DNA from: Bacteroidaceae bacterium
GTDB lineage: Bacteria > Bacteroidota > Bacteroidia > Bacteroidales > Bacteroidaceae
Assembly (NCBI GenBank): GCA_017958545.1
Contig: JAGDCM010000052.1
Span: 1-57,892, forward strand
DNA length: 57,892 bases
Reading direction: 5' to 3'
Shown: positions 36,575-45,919 of the stretch, piece after piece
How positions within the stretch are numbered: position 1 is the stretch's first letter
Layout of the letters: each line of letters starts with the position of its first letter
Made by a program: the position numbers and the translations under genes
The notes under the pieces: generated by a model
Seen by the model: only the letters and a program-made list of their open reading frames with translations
What the model was told of the DNA's origin: nothing
Database searches by the model: none

Positions 36575-38161
36575 TTATTTGTAGTTGCCAAGTATCATGC
36601 GTGCCATAAAATCAATGGCTGCAGCGAGGTGAGACATTCCGACACCGGTGGTGTGCATTGAACAGCCGCCCAGACAACGGTCTTTCAGACTTTTGTAGGC
36701 AGACATAGTATTGAGGTAGGGCACCACATCGTCGTCCGTGTTGTGGAAGAACCATATTTCGGCTTTGGGATTCCAGTCGCGGGTCAGGTCGCTGCGTCCG
36801 AGAGCCTTCAACAACAATTGCATGAGGTCGGAATTGAAGTCTTTGGCTTCTTCCGAGAGCATGCTCTGCATGGTGTTGCCGCAGGCCTTCTTGATGGCAT
36901 CGTTCAGTTCGTCGATATCGTAATCGGTACTGCGCACCTTGTCTACGATGCCAGCCTCGTTGAAGGCATCGGAGAAATAACGTTCTGCAGGAATGTCACC
37001 AAAGATGTCCGGATAGGCTGCCACCATGCCCATGACCAACAGAGGTGCCGCAACGGGCATAGACAGCTTGTCCTGGAACAGGTATTGCGATATGGTGGCA
37101 AGTGAGTTATATGGGCCGGCTCCTGTGCAGGTGCGCGTCCACTTGATAGCCTGACGTTCCTCTTCCGTAAGTTTTGGCGAGTTCTCCACATATCTCTGGC
37201 AGGCAAGTATGATGGCACCGCCCTGTGAGTAACCGATGCCATAAGTGGGAAATTCGCCCGTCGAACAGTCCATGTTGTGCATATCACGCAACATATCGTG
37301 ACAAACGAGTATCATATCGACGCTCTCTTCTGCCATGATATCGGGAGCGCAGTAGGGGTGCTCACGGTCCTTAGAGATGCCGTAGCCCAGATAGTCGGGT
37401 TCAATCATCACGGGTTTATTCGTGGAGAGGTTGAAGGCGTATGCATCATACGGGTCGCTCTGTGAAGGCACCTCCGAGTTTTTACACATCGTGTAGTGTG
37501 TGGAGAAAAGCACGTGGTCAGCGTTGGAGGGTCCGCCTTCGGATGACGTAGGTACGGCAATCCATCCGGACAGCCATACGGGTTCTCCTGCGATGTCGTG
37601 TGACAGATATGCAATGGTGTATTTCGTGTTGCCGGACGAACGGTCCATTGTCATCAGACGGTAGCGATAGTCCTTGGGATGCGATGTGGGAACAAATTCC
37701 CAGTCGTTATATGCTGATGCAGTTTTGGCAGCAGTGAGTTTCTCGCTACCGTTGTTGGCAACTTCCACGTTGAGATAACGTGTGTCGGTCAGATAGCGAT
37801 AGCGGAATTTAAATGTTCCTTCCGTTGTCCAGCTTGGCATAACGTATGTCGTGTTGCCTTTGCCGGAAAAAGAGACTTTCCATCCAGTGATACCTCCGTT
37901 GGTGAGCTGCATAACCATGTCATCGCTGTACACGATATACAATTTCTCGCTGTCGGTGGTACGTATGGTGTCGTTAGTCACAACGCGCCAATTGGACGCT
38001 TCGCTTTCATCCGTAGTCGTGGTGCCGTCCTTTTGCAGATACGAACCGGTGGCGACATTACGCAACACATATTGCTCGCCGGGAACAACAGCGATATTAT
38101 CTTCTCCCCGTGCGGAGAGCGTGACGGCGACAACGGAAAACAGAAGCAGGAAATGTTTCAT
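36575..38161 (-). CDS. Secreted alpha/beta hydrolase (lipase/esterase-like)
   Basis: A protein of 528 residues with a signal peptide (MKHFLLLFSVVAVTLSARG). The first 180 residues form a beta-rich module (GEQYVLRNVATGSYLQKDG) of the kind seen in Bacteroidetes surface enzymes. The hydrolase fold follows. The nucleophile elbow is GIGYSQGGAI near residue 310, the acid is in NTDDDVVPY near 478, and the His is in GMSHLAAA near 510. The ATG at 38161 overlaps the stop of the upstream gene by one base (TGATG); the codon before it is TTG. The substrate is unknown. Confidence 0.87.
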   Translation of the reverse strand: MKHFLLLFSVVAVTLSARGEDNIAVVPGEQYVLRNVATGSYLQKDGTTTTDESEASNWRVVTNDTIRTTDSEKLYIVYSDDMVMQLTNGGITGWKVSFSGKGNTTYVMPSWTTEGTFKFRYRYLTDTRYLNVEVANNGSEKLTAAKTASAYNDWEFVPTSHPKDYRYRLMTMDRSSGNTKYTIAYLSHDIAGEPVWLSGWIAVPTSSEGGPSNADHVLFSTHYTMCKNSEVPSQSDPYDAYAFNLSTNKPVMIEPDYLGYGISKDREHPYCAPDIMAEESVDMILVCHDMLRDMHNMDCSTGEFPTYGIGYSQGGAIILACQRYVENSPKLTEEERQAIKWTRTCTGAGPYNSLATISQYLFQDKLSMPVAAPLLVMGMVAAYPDIFGDIPAERYFSDAFNEAGIVDKVRSTDYDIDELNDAIKKACGNTMQSMLSEEAKDFNSDLMQLLLKALGRSDLTRDWNPKAEIWFFHNTDDDVVPYLNTMSAYKSLKDRCLGGCSMHTTGVGMSHLAAAIDFMARMILGNYK

Positions 38162-39342
38162 CAATGATGGAAAAGTCTTACGCCGGTAAAGGCCATTGCA
38201 ATATTGTATTTGTCACATGTCATGATGACATGGTCGTCTCGTACGGAACCGCCGGCCTGTGCGATATATTCCACACCGCTCTTGTGGGCTCTCTCTACAT
38301 TGTCACCGAAGGGGAAGAAGGCGTCGCTGCCCAGACACACTCCCTTGTTCTGAGCCAGCCATTCACGTGTCTCTTCTTCTGTGAGGGGTTCGGGACGTGT
38401 GGTGAAGAACTGCTGCCAGGCACCTTCCTTCAGGACATCATCTCTCTCGGGACCGATGTAAAGGTCGATAGTGTTGTCACGGTCTGCACGACGTATGCCT
38501 TCCACAAAAGGAAGATTCATCACTTTGGGGTGCTGGCGCATCCACCAGATGTCAGCTTTCTGTCCGGCCAGACGGGTGCAATGGATGCGGCTCTGCTGTC
38601 CTGCACCGATACCGATGGCCTGACCGTCCTTCACGTAGCACACGGAATTGGACTGTGTGTATTTCAATGTGATAAGGGCGATGATGAGGTCGCGCTTTTT
38701 ATCATCGGGGAAGTTTTTGTTCTTGGTGGGGATGTTCTCGAAGAGTGCGGGGTCGGCAAGGTTCACCTCGTTGCGTCCCTGCTCAAATGTAATGCCGAAC
38801 ACCTGTTTGCGCTCGATGGGTTCAGGACGGTATGTGGGGTCTATCTGGATGACATTGTAGGTGCCTTTTCTCTTGGCTTTCAGCACTTCCAGAGCCTCCG
38901 GACTGTAACTTGGAGCAATGACACCGTCCGACACTTCACGGTTGATGAGACGTGCTGTGGCTTCGTCGCATTCATCGCTCAATGCAATAAAGTCACCGTA
39001 GGACGACATGCGGTCGGCACCACGGGCTCTTGCATAAGCACATGCTATGGGAGTGAGGGGCAGGGGAGCGTCTTCCACCCAGTAGATTTTCTTGAGAGTG
39101 TCGGACAACGGCAGACCCACTGCAGCACCTGCGGGGGAAACGTGCTTGAACGATGCTGCGGCAGGGAGACCTGTGGCTTCCTTCAGTTCCTTGACCAACT
39201 GCCATGAGTTGAGAGCGTCCAGGAAGTTGATGTAGCCGGGACGACCGTTGAGCACAGTGAGTGGAAGTTCTCCTTCCGTCATGAAGATGCGAGATGGCTT
39301 CTGGTTGGGGTTGCAGCCATATTTAAGTTCCAGTTCTTTCAT
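38161..39342 (-). CDS. Stand-alone AICAR transformylase (PurH-like, no cyclohydrolase domain)
   Basis: A protein of 393 residues starting MKELELKYGCNPNQKPSRIF, which is the transformylase part of PurH. The catalytic Lys-His motif is SFKHVSPAGAAVG. The IMP-cyclohydrolase domain that precedes it in bifunctional PurH is missing. The enzyme would formylate AICAR with 10-formyl-THF. A 108-codon in-frame extension upstream is rejected because it runs through the promoter and reads as non-protein. A separate full purH elsewhere is likely but not visible. Confidence 0.92.
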   Translation of the reverse strand: MKELELKYGCNPNQKPSRIFMTEGELPLTVLNGRPGYINFLDALNSWQLVKELKEATGLPAAASFKHVSPAGAAVGLPLSDTLKKIYWVEDAPLPLTPIACAYARARGADRMSSYGDFIALSDECDEATARLINREVSDGVIAPSYSPEALEVLKAKRKGTYNVIQIDPTYRPEPIERKQVFGITFEQGRNEVNLADPALFENIPTKNKNFPDDKKRDLIIALITLKYTQSNSVCYVKDGQAIGIGAGQQSRIHCTRLAGQKADIWWMRQHPKVMNLPFVEGIRRADRDNTIDLYIGPERDDVLKEGAWQQFFTTRPEPLTEEETREWLAQNKGVCLGSDAFFPFGDNVERAHKSGVEYIAQAGGSVRDDHVIMTCDKYNIAMAFTGVRLFHH

Positions 39343-39367
39343 TGTTTTGTGATATGTATTTGCGATG

Positions 39368-39375
39368 CAAAAGTA
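39368..39375 (-). promoter_or_regulatory. -7 promoter box for the AICAR transformylase gene
   Basis: On the - strand this reads TACTTTTG and ends 25 nt before the ATG at 39342. Confidence 0.6.
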
Positions 39376-39438
39376 CGAAAAAAGAGTTGATGCAAAAAAT
39401 AAATGCTCTCTTGAAATATGTAATTCAGAAAAAATAGT

Positions 39439-39446
39439 TACTTTTG
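39439..39446 (+). promoter_or_regulatory. -7 promoter box for the DUF5715-aroE operon
   Basis: TACTTTTG ends 14 nt before the ATG at 39461, divergent from the preceding gene. Confidence 0.6.
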
Positions 39447-39460
39447 CACCTGTAAACGTC

Positions 39461-40264
39461 ATGAAAAGGATTAAGAAAAAAATATTTTTGGGCGGATACG
39501 TTTTCATCGTACTCTTTTTGGGCGTGGTGAAAATGTGTACAAACCATATCGGCAAAGGTGCCTCTGACGACGAAGTTGTGGCAGAGGCGGCAGAGGATAG
39601 TGTCATCATAACAGAGCCGGAGAAAATCCAAGAACCTGTGCAGACTGTAGAGGCGGAACCGGTCAAGGAATCTGTACCTCAGGCCAGAAGAGCGCGTATG
39701 TCCCGCCGGAATCCGCATCCTATCCGTTCGGTGGTGTCTTATGCCATAAGTTTTCCTGATAAGGAGGACGTTCATATGGACGCAGCTCTCTATTGGGGTG
39801 TGAAACCCATTGAGAACAGGGACTCTGCAGAGCAGATGAAGGACGGGTTGGTGTATGCCGGTTCGGATCCGTTCTATGTGTTGGACCCCCGGATGAAGTC
39901 GTCTATCCCGTATCTGGTTCCCCGGGCTCACGAACTCTTGCGTGAAATAGGACACGCGTTCATGGACTCATTGTCACTTAAGGGCGTACCGATGCATAGA
40001 ATCATAGTAAGCAGTATGTTGCGTACGGAAGAGGATGTGCACAAACTGCGTCAGGTGAATTATAATGCGAGTCCCCAGTCGTGTCACCGTTACGGTACAA
40101 CCTTTGACATCTGCTACAATCGCTACGATGCAGTAAACCGTCCGGTGCGTGACGACACGCTGAAATATGTTCTTTCCGAAGTGTTGCGCGACAAGCGCAT
40201 GGCCGGACGCTGCTATATCAAATACGAGGTGAAGCAGGGCTGTTTCCACATCACATGCCGTTGA
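39461..40264 (+). CDS. DUF5715-like periplasmic protein with a LAS-type HxxG motif
   Basis: A protein of 267 residues with an N-terminal membrane anchor (KKIFLGGYVFIVLFLGVVKM). An acidic, low-complexity linker runs to about residue 75. The conserved domain reads IPYLVPRAHELLREIG, then IIVSSMLRTEEDV and SCHRYGTTFDICYNRY (about 205-220). The S-x-H-x-x-G-x-x-x-D spacing resembles LAS peptidases that cut peptidoglycan peptides. Enzyme activity is inferred, not shown. The start is set by the -7 box and rejects a 32-codon extension. Confidence 0.8.
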   Translation: MKRIKKKIFLGGYVFIVLFLGVVKMCTNHIGKGASDDEVVAEAAEDSVIITEPEKIQEPVQTVEAEPVKESVPQARRARMSRRNPHPIRSVVSYAISFPDKEDVHMDAALYWGVKPIENRDSAEQMKDGLVYAGSDPFYVLDPRMKSSIPYLVPRAHELLREIGHAFMDSLSLKGVPMHRIIVSSMLRTEEDVHKLRQVNYNASPQSCHRYGTTFDICYNRYDAVNRPVRDDTLKYVLSEVLRDKRMAGRCYIKYEVKQGCFHITCR

Positions 40265-40267
40265 ACG

Positions 40268-41011
40268 ATGGAGCAGTACGGTCTTATAGGATATCCTCTG
40301 GGACACAGTTTCTCCCGGCGCTTCTTCAATGAGGAATTCTTCCCGGAGCATCATATCGAGGCTGAGTACCTGAATTTTGAGATAGAGCGGGCAGAGCAGT
40401 TGCTCGATGTGGTGAGGGAGCATCCGATGCTTCGCGGTCTCAACTGCACCATTCCCCACAAACAGGCAATCATCCCTCTTCTGGACGAGATATCTCCGGA
40501 AGCTGAGGAAATAGGCGCTGTGAATGTGATACGCATTCGCGAAGGACGCCTGAAAGGCTTCAATAGCGACATAATCGGTTTCATGGACAGTATCCGTCCC
40601 TTGCTGGAATCCCATCACAGGCGTGCTCTCGTTCTTGGCAGCGGCGGTGCGTCTAAAGCCATATGGGCGGGTTTGAAGCGTCTCGGTATAGAACCTACAC
40701 AGGTGAGCCGCCGCAGCGATGGGGGAGCTCTCACTTACGGAGATTTGACTCAGGAGGTGATGGCAGAGCACGAAGTGATTGTGAACTGCAGTCCTGTGGG
40801 TATGTTCCCGCATGTGGACGAGTGTCCCGGCATACCTTATGAGATGCTCACTCCACGTCATCTGCTGTATGATTTGGTGTATAATCCCACAGAGACGCTC
40901 TTTATGAAAAAAGGAAGTGCGGCAGGTGCTAAGGTGAAAAACGGACTTGAGATGCTTCGCTTACAGGCTCTTGCTTCTTGGAAATTTTGGAATACTGACG
41001 ACAATGAATAA
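40268..41011 (+). CDS. aroE: Shikimate dehydrogenase
   Basis: A protein of 247 residues. It reduces 3-dehydroshikimate with NADPH. The substrate motif is GYPLGHSFS (residues 8-16). The catalytic Lys65 is in NCTIPHK and the partner Asp101 is in GFNSD. The nucleotide loop is GSGGASKAI (124-132), with SRR as the NADP-phosphate clamp. It is 3 bp after the DUF5715-like gene. The other shikimate gene here, aroC, is 16 kb away. Confidence 0.96.
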   Translation: MEQYGLIGYPLGHSFSRRFFNEEFFPEHHIEAEYLNFEIERAEQLLDVVREHPMLRGLNCTIPHKQAIIPLLDEISPEAEEIGAVNVIRIREGRLKGFNSDIIGFMDSIRPLLESHHRRALVLGSGGASKAIWAGLKRLGIEPTQVSRRSDGGALTYGDLTQEVMAEHEVIVNCSPVGMFPHVDECPGIPYEMLTPRHLLYDLVYNPTETLFMKKGSAAGAKVKNGLEMLRLQALASWKFWNTDDNE

Positions 41012-41222
41012 GTTTGGAGGAGACGATATTGATGCCGTCATCATGGGCGGTATCACATTCAAGAGTAAGACTTCTGGGAAGAACACCCAGAGTCAGGAGG
41101 GCAAGGTGAAGACCAAGGCCAAGAAGAAGCAGTATATCACAGGCGCTCACGGCAGTGCCTCTGCTCACAAGAAGGCTGATATCCGTCGTGCCCGTGCCAA
41201 TCGTCACAAGGGAGCCCTGTAA
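41004..41222 (+). CDS. Small lysine-rich protein of unknown function
   Basis: A protein of 72 residues not recognised from any family. It starts MNKFGGDDIDAVIMGGITF, overlapping the end of aroE by 8 bp. The middle is lysine-rich (KVKTKAKKKQ) and the end basic (KKADIRRARANRHKGAL). No signal peptide or membrane segment is seen. The charge suggests a nucleic-acid or ribosome partner, but that is a guess. The longer in-frame start at 40947 is inside aroE and less likely. Confidence 0.7.
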   Translation: MNKFGGDDIDAVIMGGITFKSKTSGKNTQSQEGKVKTKAKKKQYITGAHGSASAHKKADIRRARANRHKGAL

Positions 41223-41240
41223 AGAGTTCCCCTGTGCAAA

Positions 41241-44200
41241 TTATCTTACACTTACAATCTTTCCGTTCACTACGTAGAGACCCTTCGGGAGTCCCTCCAA
41301 TGACGTTGTGCCCCGACGCACGATTTGTCCGTTGATGGAATAAACGTTGCCATAGGCCTCTTTGTCCGTATTGTCCGTGGCTTTGAGTGAAACGACGGCA
41401 GTGGGATAGGTGTCGTTGTTGGCGTTACCGTAGACGTTTGTCTGATGGAGTTTCACACGATAAGGCCACTGCTCTGCGGTGCTTTCTCCGTCCCACGAGA
41501 GCCAGTCGCGTGTCCAGTAGGCTGTGGGTGCACCGCTCACTACAAGCCATAGATATGTGCATCCGGAGGGGCAGTCGAAAGCAACATACTTACTGGGAGC
41601 ATCGTATGTGGCGGTGGCGATGTCGCCGTAGATGCGCTCGCCGTTGCTCTTGAGAGCTACAAAACCGAATTTCCATCCGGCCTTTGTCACGTTGTAGGCG
41701 GTATATCCGTCCTTACCGGCTTCACCGATGAGTTCGGCATATACGGTCTTTGCTCCGGAGGGCACGTTGAGACGTATGGCATTGTTGCCGAAATTCTCGA
41801 TGCAGTCGCTCGCCTTGGGACTCCAGAATCCTTCAGCATCCTTTGTGAGTGCTGTCTGGTTGCGGAAATTGATACGCGAAGCACCATAGTCGCGTATCGG
41901 ATCCATGTCGAATGTCGTCATGCGTGCACCATACTCCCACATCTCGTTGTTCAGTTGGTCGAGTTTCTCCTCATCGCTTCCCGTCATCGTGAGACGCATG
42001 TAAGCCTGCAGGGGATCTTCGGGAGATTGTGATTTGTTCCAGAGAGTGCCCAGGAATCCCATTCCGTGTTTGTGACAGAAGTAGTCCTGTATGAAGTAGT
42101 TGTTGTATCTGAGGTCTACGCAGAGCGGATGACGGTGCAGACCGTTGATGGTGCCGCCAAACCAGTCGTTGCCTTGTCCGGAATCCCACACGAACTGCAT
42201 ATGCGGGTAGAACTTGTAGGCCTGCCACTGTGCGCACATTTCCCAAAAGACATTCAGCGTGGAGGCGCCCCAGTTGTACATCCAGCCGTTCCAGTTGCCG
42301 TTGTCGCAATGCACCTGATACTGGAAGCAGTGACCTATTTCGTGGGCCACTGTCTGTCCGCTACGTGAGGTATGGGCACCGTTGGAGAGCGTGAGCAGAC
42401 CTATCTGGTCGTCGATGCCGCTTCCGCTGGCTTCCCACGTTGTGGTGTAGCGCAGACGTATTATCATCTTATATGTGTCGGTTTTCGATGTACCCTTATT
42501 TATAGTAATGAATTCCAGCTCGTTGGCATACATTTCGAAAATCTTGTCCGCATTCTCAAGGATGCCGGGTACAGCAGACGGCGCATCTTTCCCATAACCG
42601 GATTCCCAGAACAGTATCCAATGCTTTGACTGCATACTGCGCTCGTAACACCATTGGTTTGTTGTCACCTGCAACTGTTCGTCCGTACCGCAGGCATTTG
42701 TGCTGCAGTATATCTTCTTGTCAACAGCAGTGATGCGTGTGTTGAGGGCTTTCACGGCAGCGTTAAGCTGTGTTGCCGTGAGGCTGTAGTCCGTGAGTTT
42801 CTCTTTTGCTGTGTTGATGGCGGTCACGAGGTTGGCATGACTTGTGGCCTTTCGACTGACACCTTCCCACCAGTCCCTCACTTTCTCTGCGTAGTCGATA
42901 CGCACCTGCAGAGCATCGTAGAGTGCGCGCGAAGCCTTAGCATCTGCGATAGCGGCCTCGAGTGCCCTTTTTGCTGAGAGCAGGGCTTCGTCGTCGCTGC
43001 CGTAAAGAGCCGTCTGTGCGGCGCTGATGGCGGCGGAGAGCGTTTCTGCTACAGGATTCTGCACACCCTTCGCGAGATACTCCTCTGCTTCGCTCACGAG
43101 GTGCAGCACTTCCTCCGCAATCACTTCGGATGTCACCATGCCGATATATTGCAGCGTGAATTTGTCCACGCAGAGGTAGTTGCCGGTGGGGTTTTCCGTC
43201 TTCAGACCGATTTCGACGTCTTCCTCATCCTCCACGACGGCGAACTTCAGTTCATACTGTTTCATCGATGTAACAGTCTCTTTTGTGTTTCCGGCAAAGA
43301 GGAAAGCTCCTGTCTGCGGTTCGCCCTTATTGGATATGCTGCCGCTGCCGCTCTGTTGAATATGCAGCGCTGCAGCCGTCAGTTTGTAGTAGCCGCGAGG
43401 AAGGTCGTATACAGTTTGAGATGCGGATGCTTCGCCGATGTGGTCTCCGATATTCACCCACGTTTCGGCATAATAAGTACCGTCTTTCTTGGTGAACACG
43501 CTGTTGCTCTGCAGGGATAGATTGTGTATCTCCCATCCGCTTGTACCGTTTGTCTCAAACGAGGGATTTACGATATAACTGGTCTGGTCGATGGGGCTTT
43601 CCTCAGATGCATTTCTCTGGCGATACAGTTCGCAGGCATCCACCAGGTTGTAGTATGCAGTGATGACATCCTCGTCGCTTGCTTCCGTGTTGTTGAAGGT
43701 GGCTTGCGTGGCATCCCACACAGCCTTCAGTTCCTCGGCTCCGTTGCCGGTACCGTCTCCGTAGAGCGATTTTGCGCGAGTTGTTATGGTTCTCTTTGAT
43801 GCTACCGAGATAGTCATCTTTGTGGTAGTAATCTTTATGTTGTCAATAAGGAGGTTGGCAGAATTTGTCGAACTCCCGGATGCAGCTTTGTAGCCTATCT
43901 GTATCTTACCTTTGGTTTGTTTTGTCAGTTTGACGTTGATGCAGTCCAACGTCCACACTTTCGACGGATAAGATGTTAGTTCAGAGGTTACGGCTGTGCC
44001 CGTGCCGGGTATCCAAGCGAGTCCGGAAGTGCCTCCAACAACTGTTCTCATATTGTATATAGGAACAGAAATGGTGTATTCTCCTGCGGGAAGCGTCACT
44101 TCCTGATAGAGGTAGAACGTCTGTCCCCATCCAGTTGATACTGCCAGTGCACCGCCTGTTGATTCCTCGTAACCGCTTGTGGGCATTGCGGTTCCGTTAA

Positions 44201-44453
44201 TTCTTCCCTTGAAGCCGTATTCGTATACGCCAAGGATGGTGTAGTTGGCACTTAGATCCGACGTCCATCCTCTCACGCTGTTCAGTTCCTGAGATACAGT
44301 AGTGGTCTCACCGGACTTGTGGTCGAAATGGTTGTCGAAACTGTAGTTCTTGAGGAATCGGCTCGTGATGTCTATCTCTGCAGAAACCGTTACAGATATA
44401 GCAACAGCAGCGACGATGAGGCAGATGCCCTTTATGAGTACATTATTCTTCAT
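41241..44453 (-). CDS. Large secreted DUF6055-like zinc metalloprotease with FIVAR-type helices and sorting tail
   Basis: A protein of 1070 residues. It has a signal peptide (1-25), then two carbohydrate-binding-like beta modules (about 26-215 and 290-460), each opening with an 'N(Y/P)SF' segment. Helical bundles follow at about 465-600 (AEEYLAKGVQNPVAETLSAA). The catalytic domain has HEIGH at 704-708 after the start SKHWILFWESGYG. A further beta domain comes next, then the tail VYSINGQIVRRGTTSLEG and LPKGLYVVNGK, typical of type IX cargo. It is likely a surface protease acting on glycoproteins. The start MKNNVLIKG is chosen over a 58-codon extension that reads through the preceding gene. Confidence 0.85.
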   Translation of the reverse strand: MKNNVLIKGICLIVAAVAISVTVSAEIDITSRFLKNYSFDNHFDHKSGETTTVSQELNSVRGWTSDLSANYTILGVYEYGFKGRINGTAMPTSGYEESTGGALAVSTGWGQTFYLYQEVTLPAGEYTISVPIYNMRTVVGGTSGLAWIPGTGTAVTSELTSYPSKVWTLDCINVKLTKQTKGKIQIGYKAASGSSTNSANLLIDNIKITTTKMTISVASKRTITTRAKSLYGDGTGNGAEELKAVWDATQATFNNTEASDEDVITAYYNLVDACELYRQRNASEESPIDQTSYIVNPSFETNGTSGWEIHNLSLQSNSVFTKKDGTYYAETWVNIGDHIGEASASQTVYDLPRGYYKLTAAALHIQQSGSGSISNKGEPQTGAFLFAGNTKETVTSMKQYELKFAVVEDEEDVEIGLKTENPTGNYLCVDKFTLQYIGMVTSEVIAEEVLHLVSEAEEYLAKGVQNPVAETLSAAISAAQTALYGSDDEALLSAKRALEAAIADAKASRALYDALQVRIDYAEKVRDWWEGVSRKATSHANLVTAINTAKEKLTDYSLTATQLNAAVKALNTRITAVDKKIYCSTNACGTDEQLQVTTNQWCYERSMQSKHWILFWESGYGKDAPSAVPGILENADKIFEMYANELEFITINKGTSKTDTYKMIIRLRYTTTWEASGSGIDDQIGLLTLSNGAHTSRSGQTVAHEIGHCFQYQVHCDNGNWNGWMYNWGASTLNVFWEMCAQWQAYKFYPHMQFVWDSGQGNDWFGGTINGLHRHPLCVDLRYNNYFIQDYFCHKHGMGFLGTLWNKSQSPEDPLQAYMRLTMTGSDEEKLDQLNNEMWEYGARMTTFDMDPIRDYGASRINFRNQTALTKDAEGFWSPKASDCIENFGNNAIRLNVPSGAKTVYAELIGEAGKDGYTAYNVTKAGWKFGFVALKSNGERIYGDIATATYDAPSKYVAFDCPSGCTYLWLVVSGAPTAYWTRDWLSWDGESTAEQWPYRVKLHQTNVYGNANNDTYPTAVVSLKATDNTDKEAYGNVYSINGQIVRRGTTSLEGLPKGLYVVNGKIVSVR

Positions 44454-44484
44454 ATTGTGTTTTTTATGGTTGTTTTTTGTAGTT

Positions 44485-45894
44485 TTACCGTTGCGGTTCC
44501 ACCATGACGAGCTCACTCTCGTGTCCGTAGCGGTCGAGAGCGGTGACGGCGAAGCGCAGCGAGAAAGCCCGTGCGGAGAGCATATCGTAGCGTATGTCGG
44601 TGGGGTGCGACTTGTCACTGTCGGCATATACTATCTTCACGATGTTGGAGGCATCGGTGATGTCTATGGTGTCGCTCTCGCTGGCGTAGAGCACGTAACG
44701 GCTGCCGCCAGTCACTCTGATGATGCCCTGTGTGCCGTCCCAACTTGTGCCGATGAGATGGGGCTTTTCTGCTTCTCCTGCGGCCTCCATCGGAGGCAGG
44801 AGAGCCGGAGCCGTGTAGTATTGGTTGCGGAGCCATGTGCGCAGTCCCTTCACGTTGTCGGCAAGGAAGCGCTCACGGAAATATACCGCACCGCCCAGTC
44901 CCATGTGGCGCAGGAACGAGAGTTCGCGCGTAACCTCCTCCAACGGCCAGTTCTTTTCCTGCGGTGAAAGGAAGTATATTCCCATACCGGGAGCAACGAT
45001 GCCTCTTTCGGGACTCCTTTCCTGCCAGTCGGCGGCAAAGGGGAAGAAGATGTCGCCCTTGAAATACATCATCGGGCAGAGCATATCCATCAGTCCCGTA
45101 CGAAGCCACTTCACTGCTTCCTGTCCCACAGCTTCTGCCGACCATCCTTTAGCGCTCTGCCGTGCCAGGTCGCCTGCCTTTCCGATGGGTGAACAGGAGA
45201 AGCGCACCCACGGTTTCAGCGCCTTGATGGCTTTGTTGCTTTCCTCTACGATATGGGTGATGAGAGCGGGATTCTGGCGTTTTCTGGCGAAGTGCTCGGG
45301 ATAACGTATGTAGTCGAAATGTATACCGTCCACATCGTAGTTTGTTACTATCTCACGGCAGACATTTGCGATGTAATAGGCTGTTTCAGGGCGGGTGGGG
45401 TCCATATAATAGGCTCCTTCGTGGCGTATCAGACGCATTGCGCGCACAGTCTTCGCGCTCTGTGTCTTGCCCATCGGCAGCGTCACCACCCACGCATGCA
45501 GTTCCATACCTCTCTTGTGGCATTCCTCTATGGCGAAAGCCAGAGGGTCGTAGCTCGGAGCCTTGCCTTCTGTTCCTGTGAAGCAGGCATCCCAGGGTTC
45601 TATCTTCGAGGGATATATCACTGTGCCTCGTACGCGTGTCTGTAGGAATACGGTGTTGATGCCGTCTCTGCTCAGTTCGTCGAGTATGCTGCACAGGTCG
45701 GCTTTCTGCTTTTCTGCCACAGCGCTTCCCGTGCCGCGTGTTTTAGGCCAATCGAGTCCCCAAAGTGTAGTGAGCCACACTCCTCGCACTTCGTGCTTAG
45801 GTGCGTTGAGGGCGAAAGGAAGAACCTGCTCAACGTCCTGTGCATGGGCGCAGAGCGAAAAAATGCTTAATAAGGCGAGAATTATTCTTTTCAC
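44485..45894 (-). CDS. GHL10-family glycoside hydrolase (DigH-like), paralogue 1
   Basis: A protein of 469 residues with a signal peptide (KRIILALLSIFSLCAHAQ). The GHL10/DUF187 core is VRGVWLTTLWGLDWP, FLQTRVRGTVIYPS, CHKRGMELHAWV and DGIHFDYIRYPE (about 186-197), followed by a small C-terminal beta domain. In E. coli the family member DigH cuts peptide-free peptidoglycan strands; the same role here is inferred. The start is GTG at 45894, only 5 nt after the -7 box, with no later Met before the signal peptide ends. It is 31 bp upstream of the metalloprotease gene. Confidence 0.88.
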   Translation of the reverse strand: MKRIILALLSIFSLCAHAQDVEQVLPFALNAPKHEVRGVWLTTLWGLDWPKTRGTGSAVAEKQKADLCSILDELSRDGINTVFLQTRVRGTVIYPSKIEPWDACFTGTEGKAPSYDPLAFAIEECHKRGMELHAWVVTLPMGKTQSAKTVRAMRLIRHEGAYYMDPTRPETAYYIANVCREIVTNYDVDGIHFDYIRYPEHFARKRQNPALITHIVEESNKAIKALKPWVRFSCSPIGKAGDLARQSAKGWSAEAVGQEAVKWLRTGLMDMLCPMMYFKGDIFFPFAADWQERSPERGIVAPGMGIYFLSPQEKNWPLEEVTRELSFLRHMGLGGAVYFRERFLADNVKGLRTWLRNQYYTAPALLPPMEAAGEAEKPHLIGTSWDGTQGIIRVTGGSRYVLYASESDTIDITDASNIVKIVYADSDKSHPTDIRYDMLSARAFSLRFAVTALDRYGHESELVMVEPQR

Positions 45895-45899
45895 GTGGG

Positions 45900-45907
45900 C
45901 AAAGGTA
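45900..45907 (-). promoter_or_regulatory. -7 promoter box for GHL10 paralogue 1, near-leaderless
   Basis: On the - strand this reads TACCTTTG and is followed by CCCAC and then the GTG start, which leaves essentially no 5' leader. Confidence 0.6.
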
Positions 45908-45919
45908 CAAAAAAATTCG

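Noticed and set aside
39343-39666. 108-codon N-terminal extension of the AICAR transformylase
   Set aside because: It spans the divergent promoters and the 5' part of the opposite gene. The true family start is MKELELKYG.
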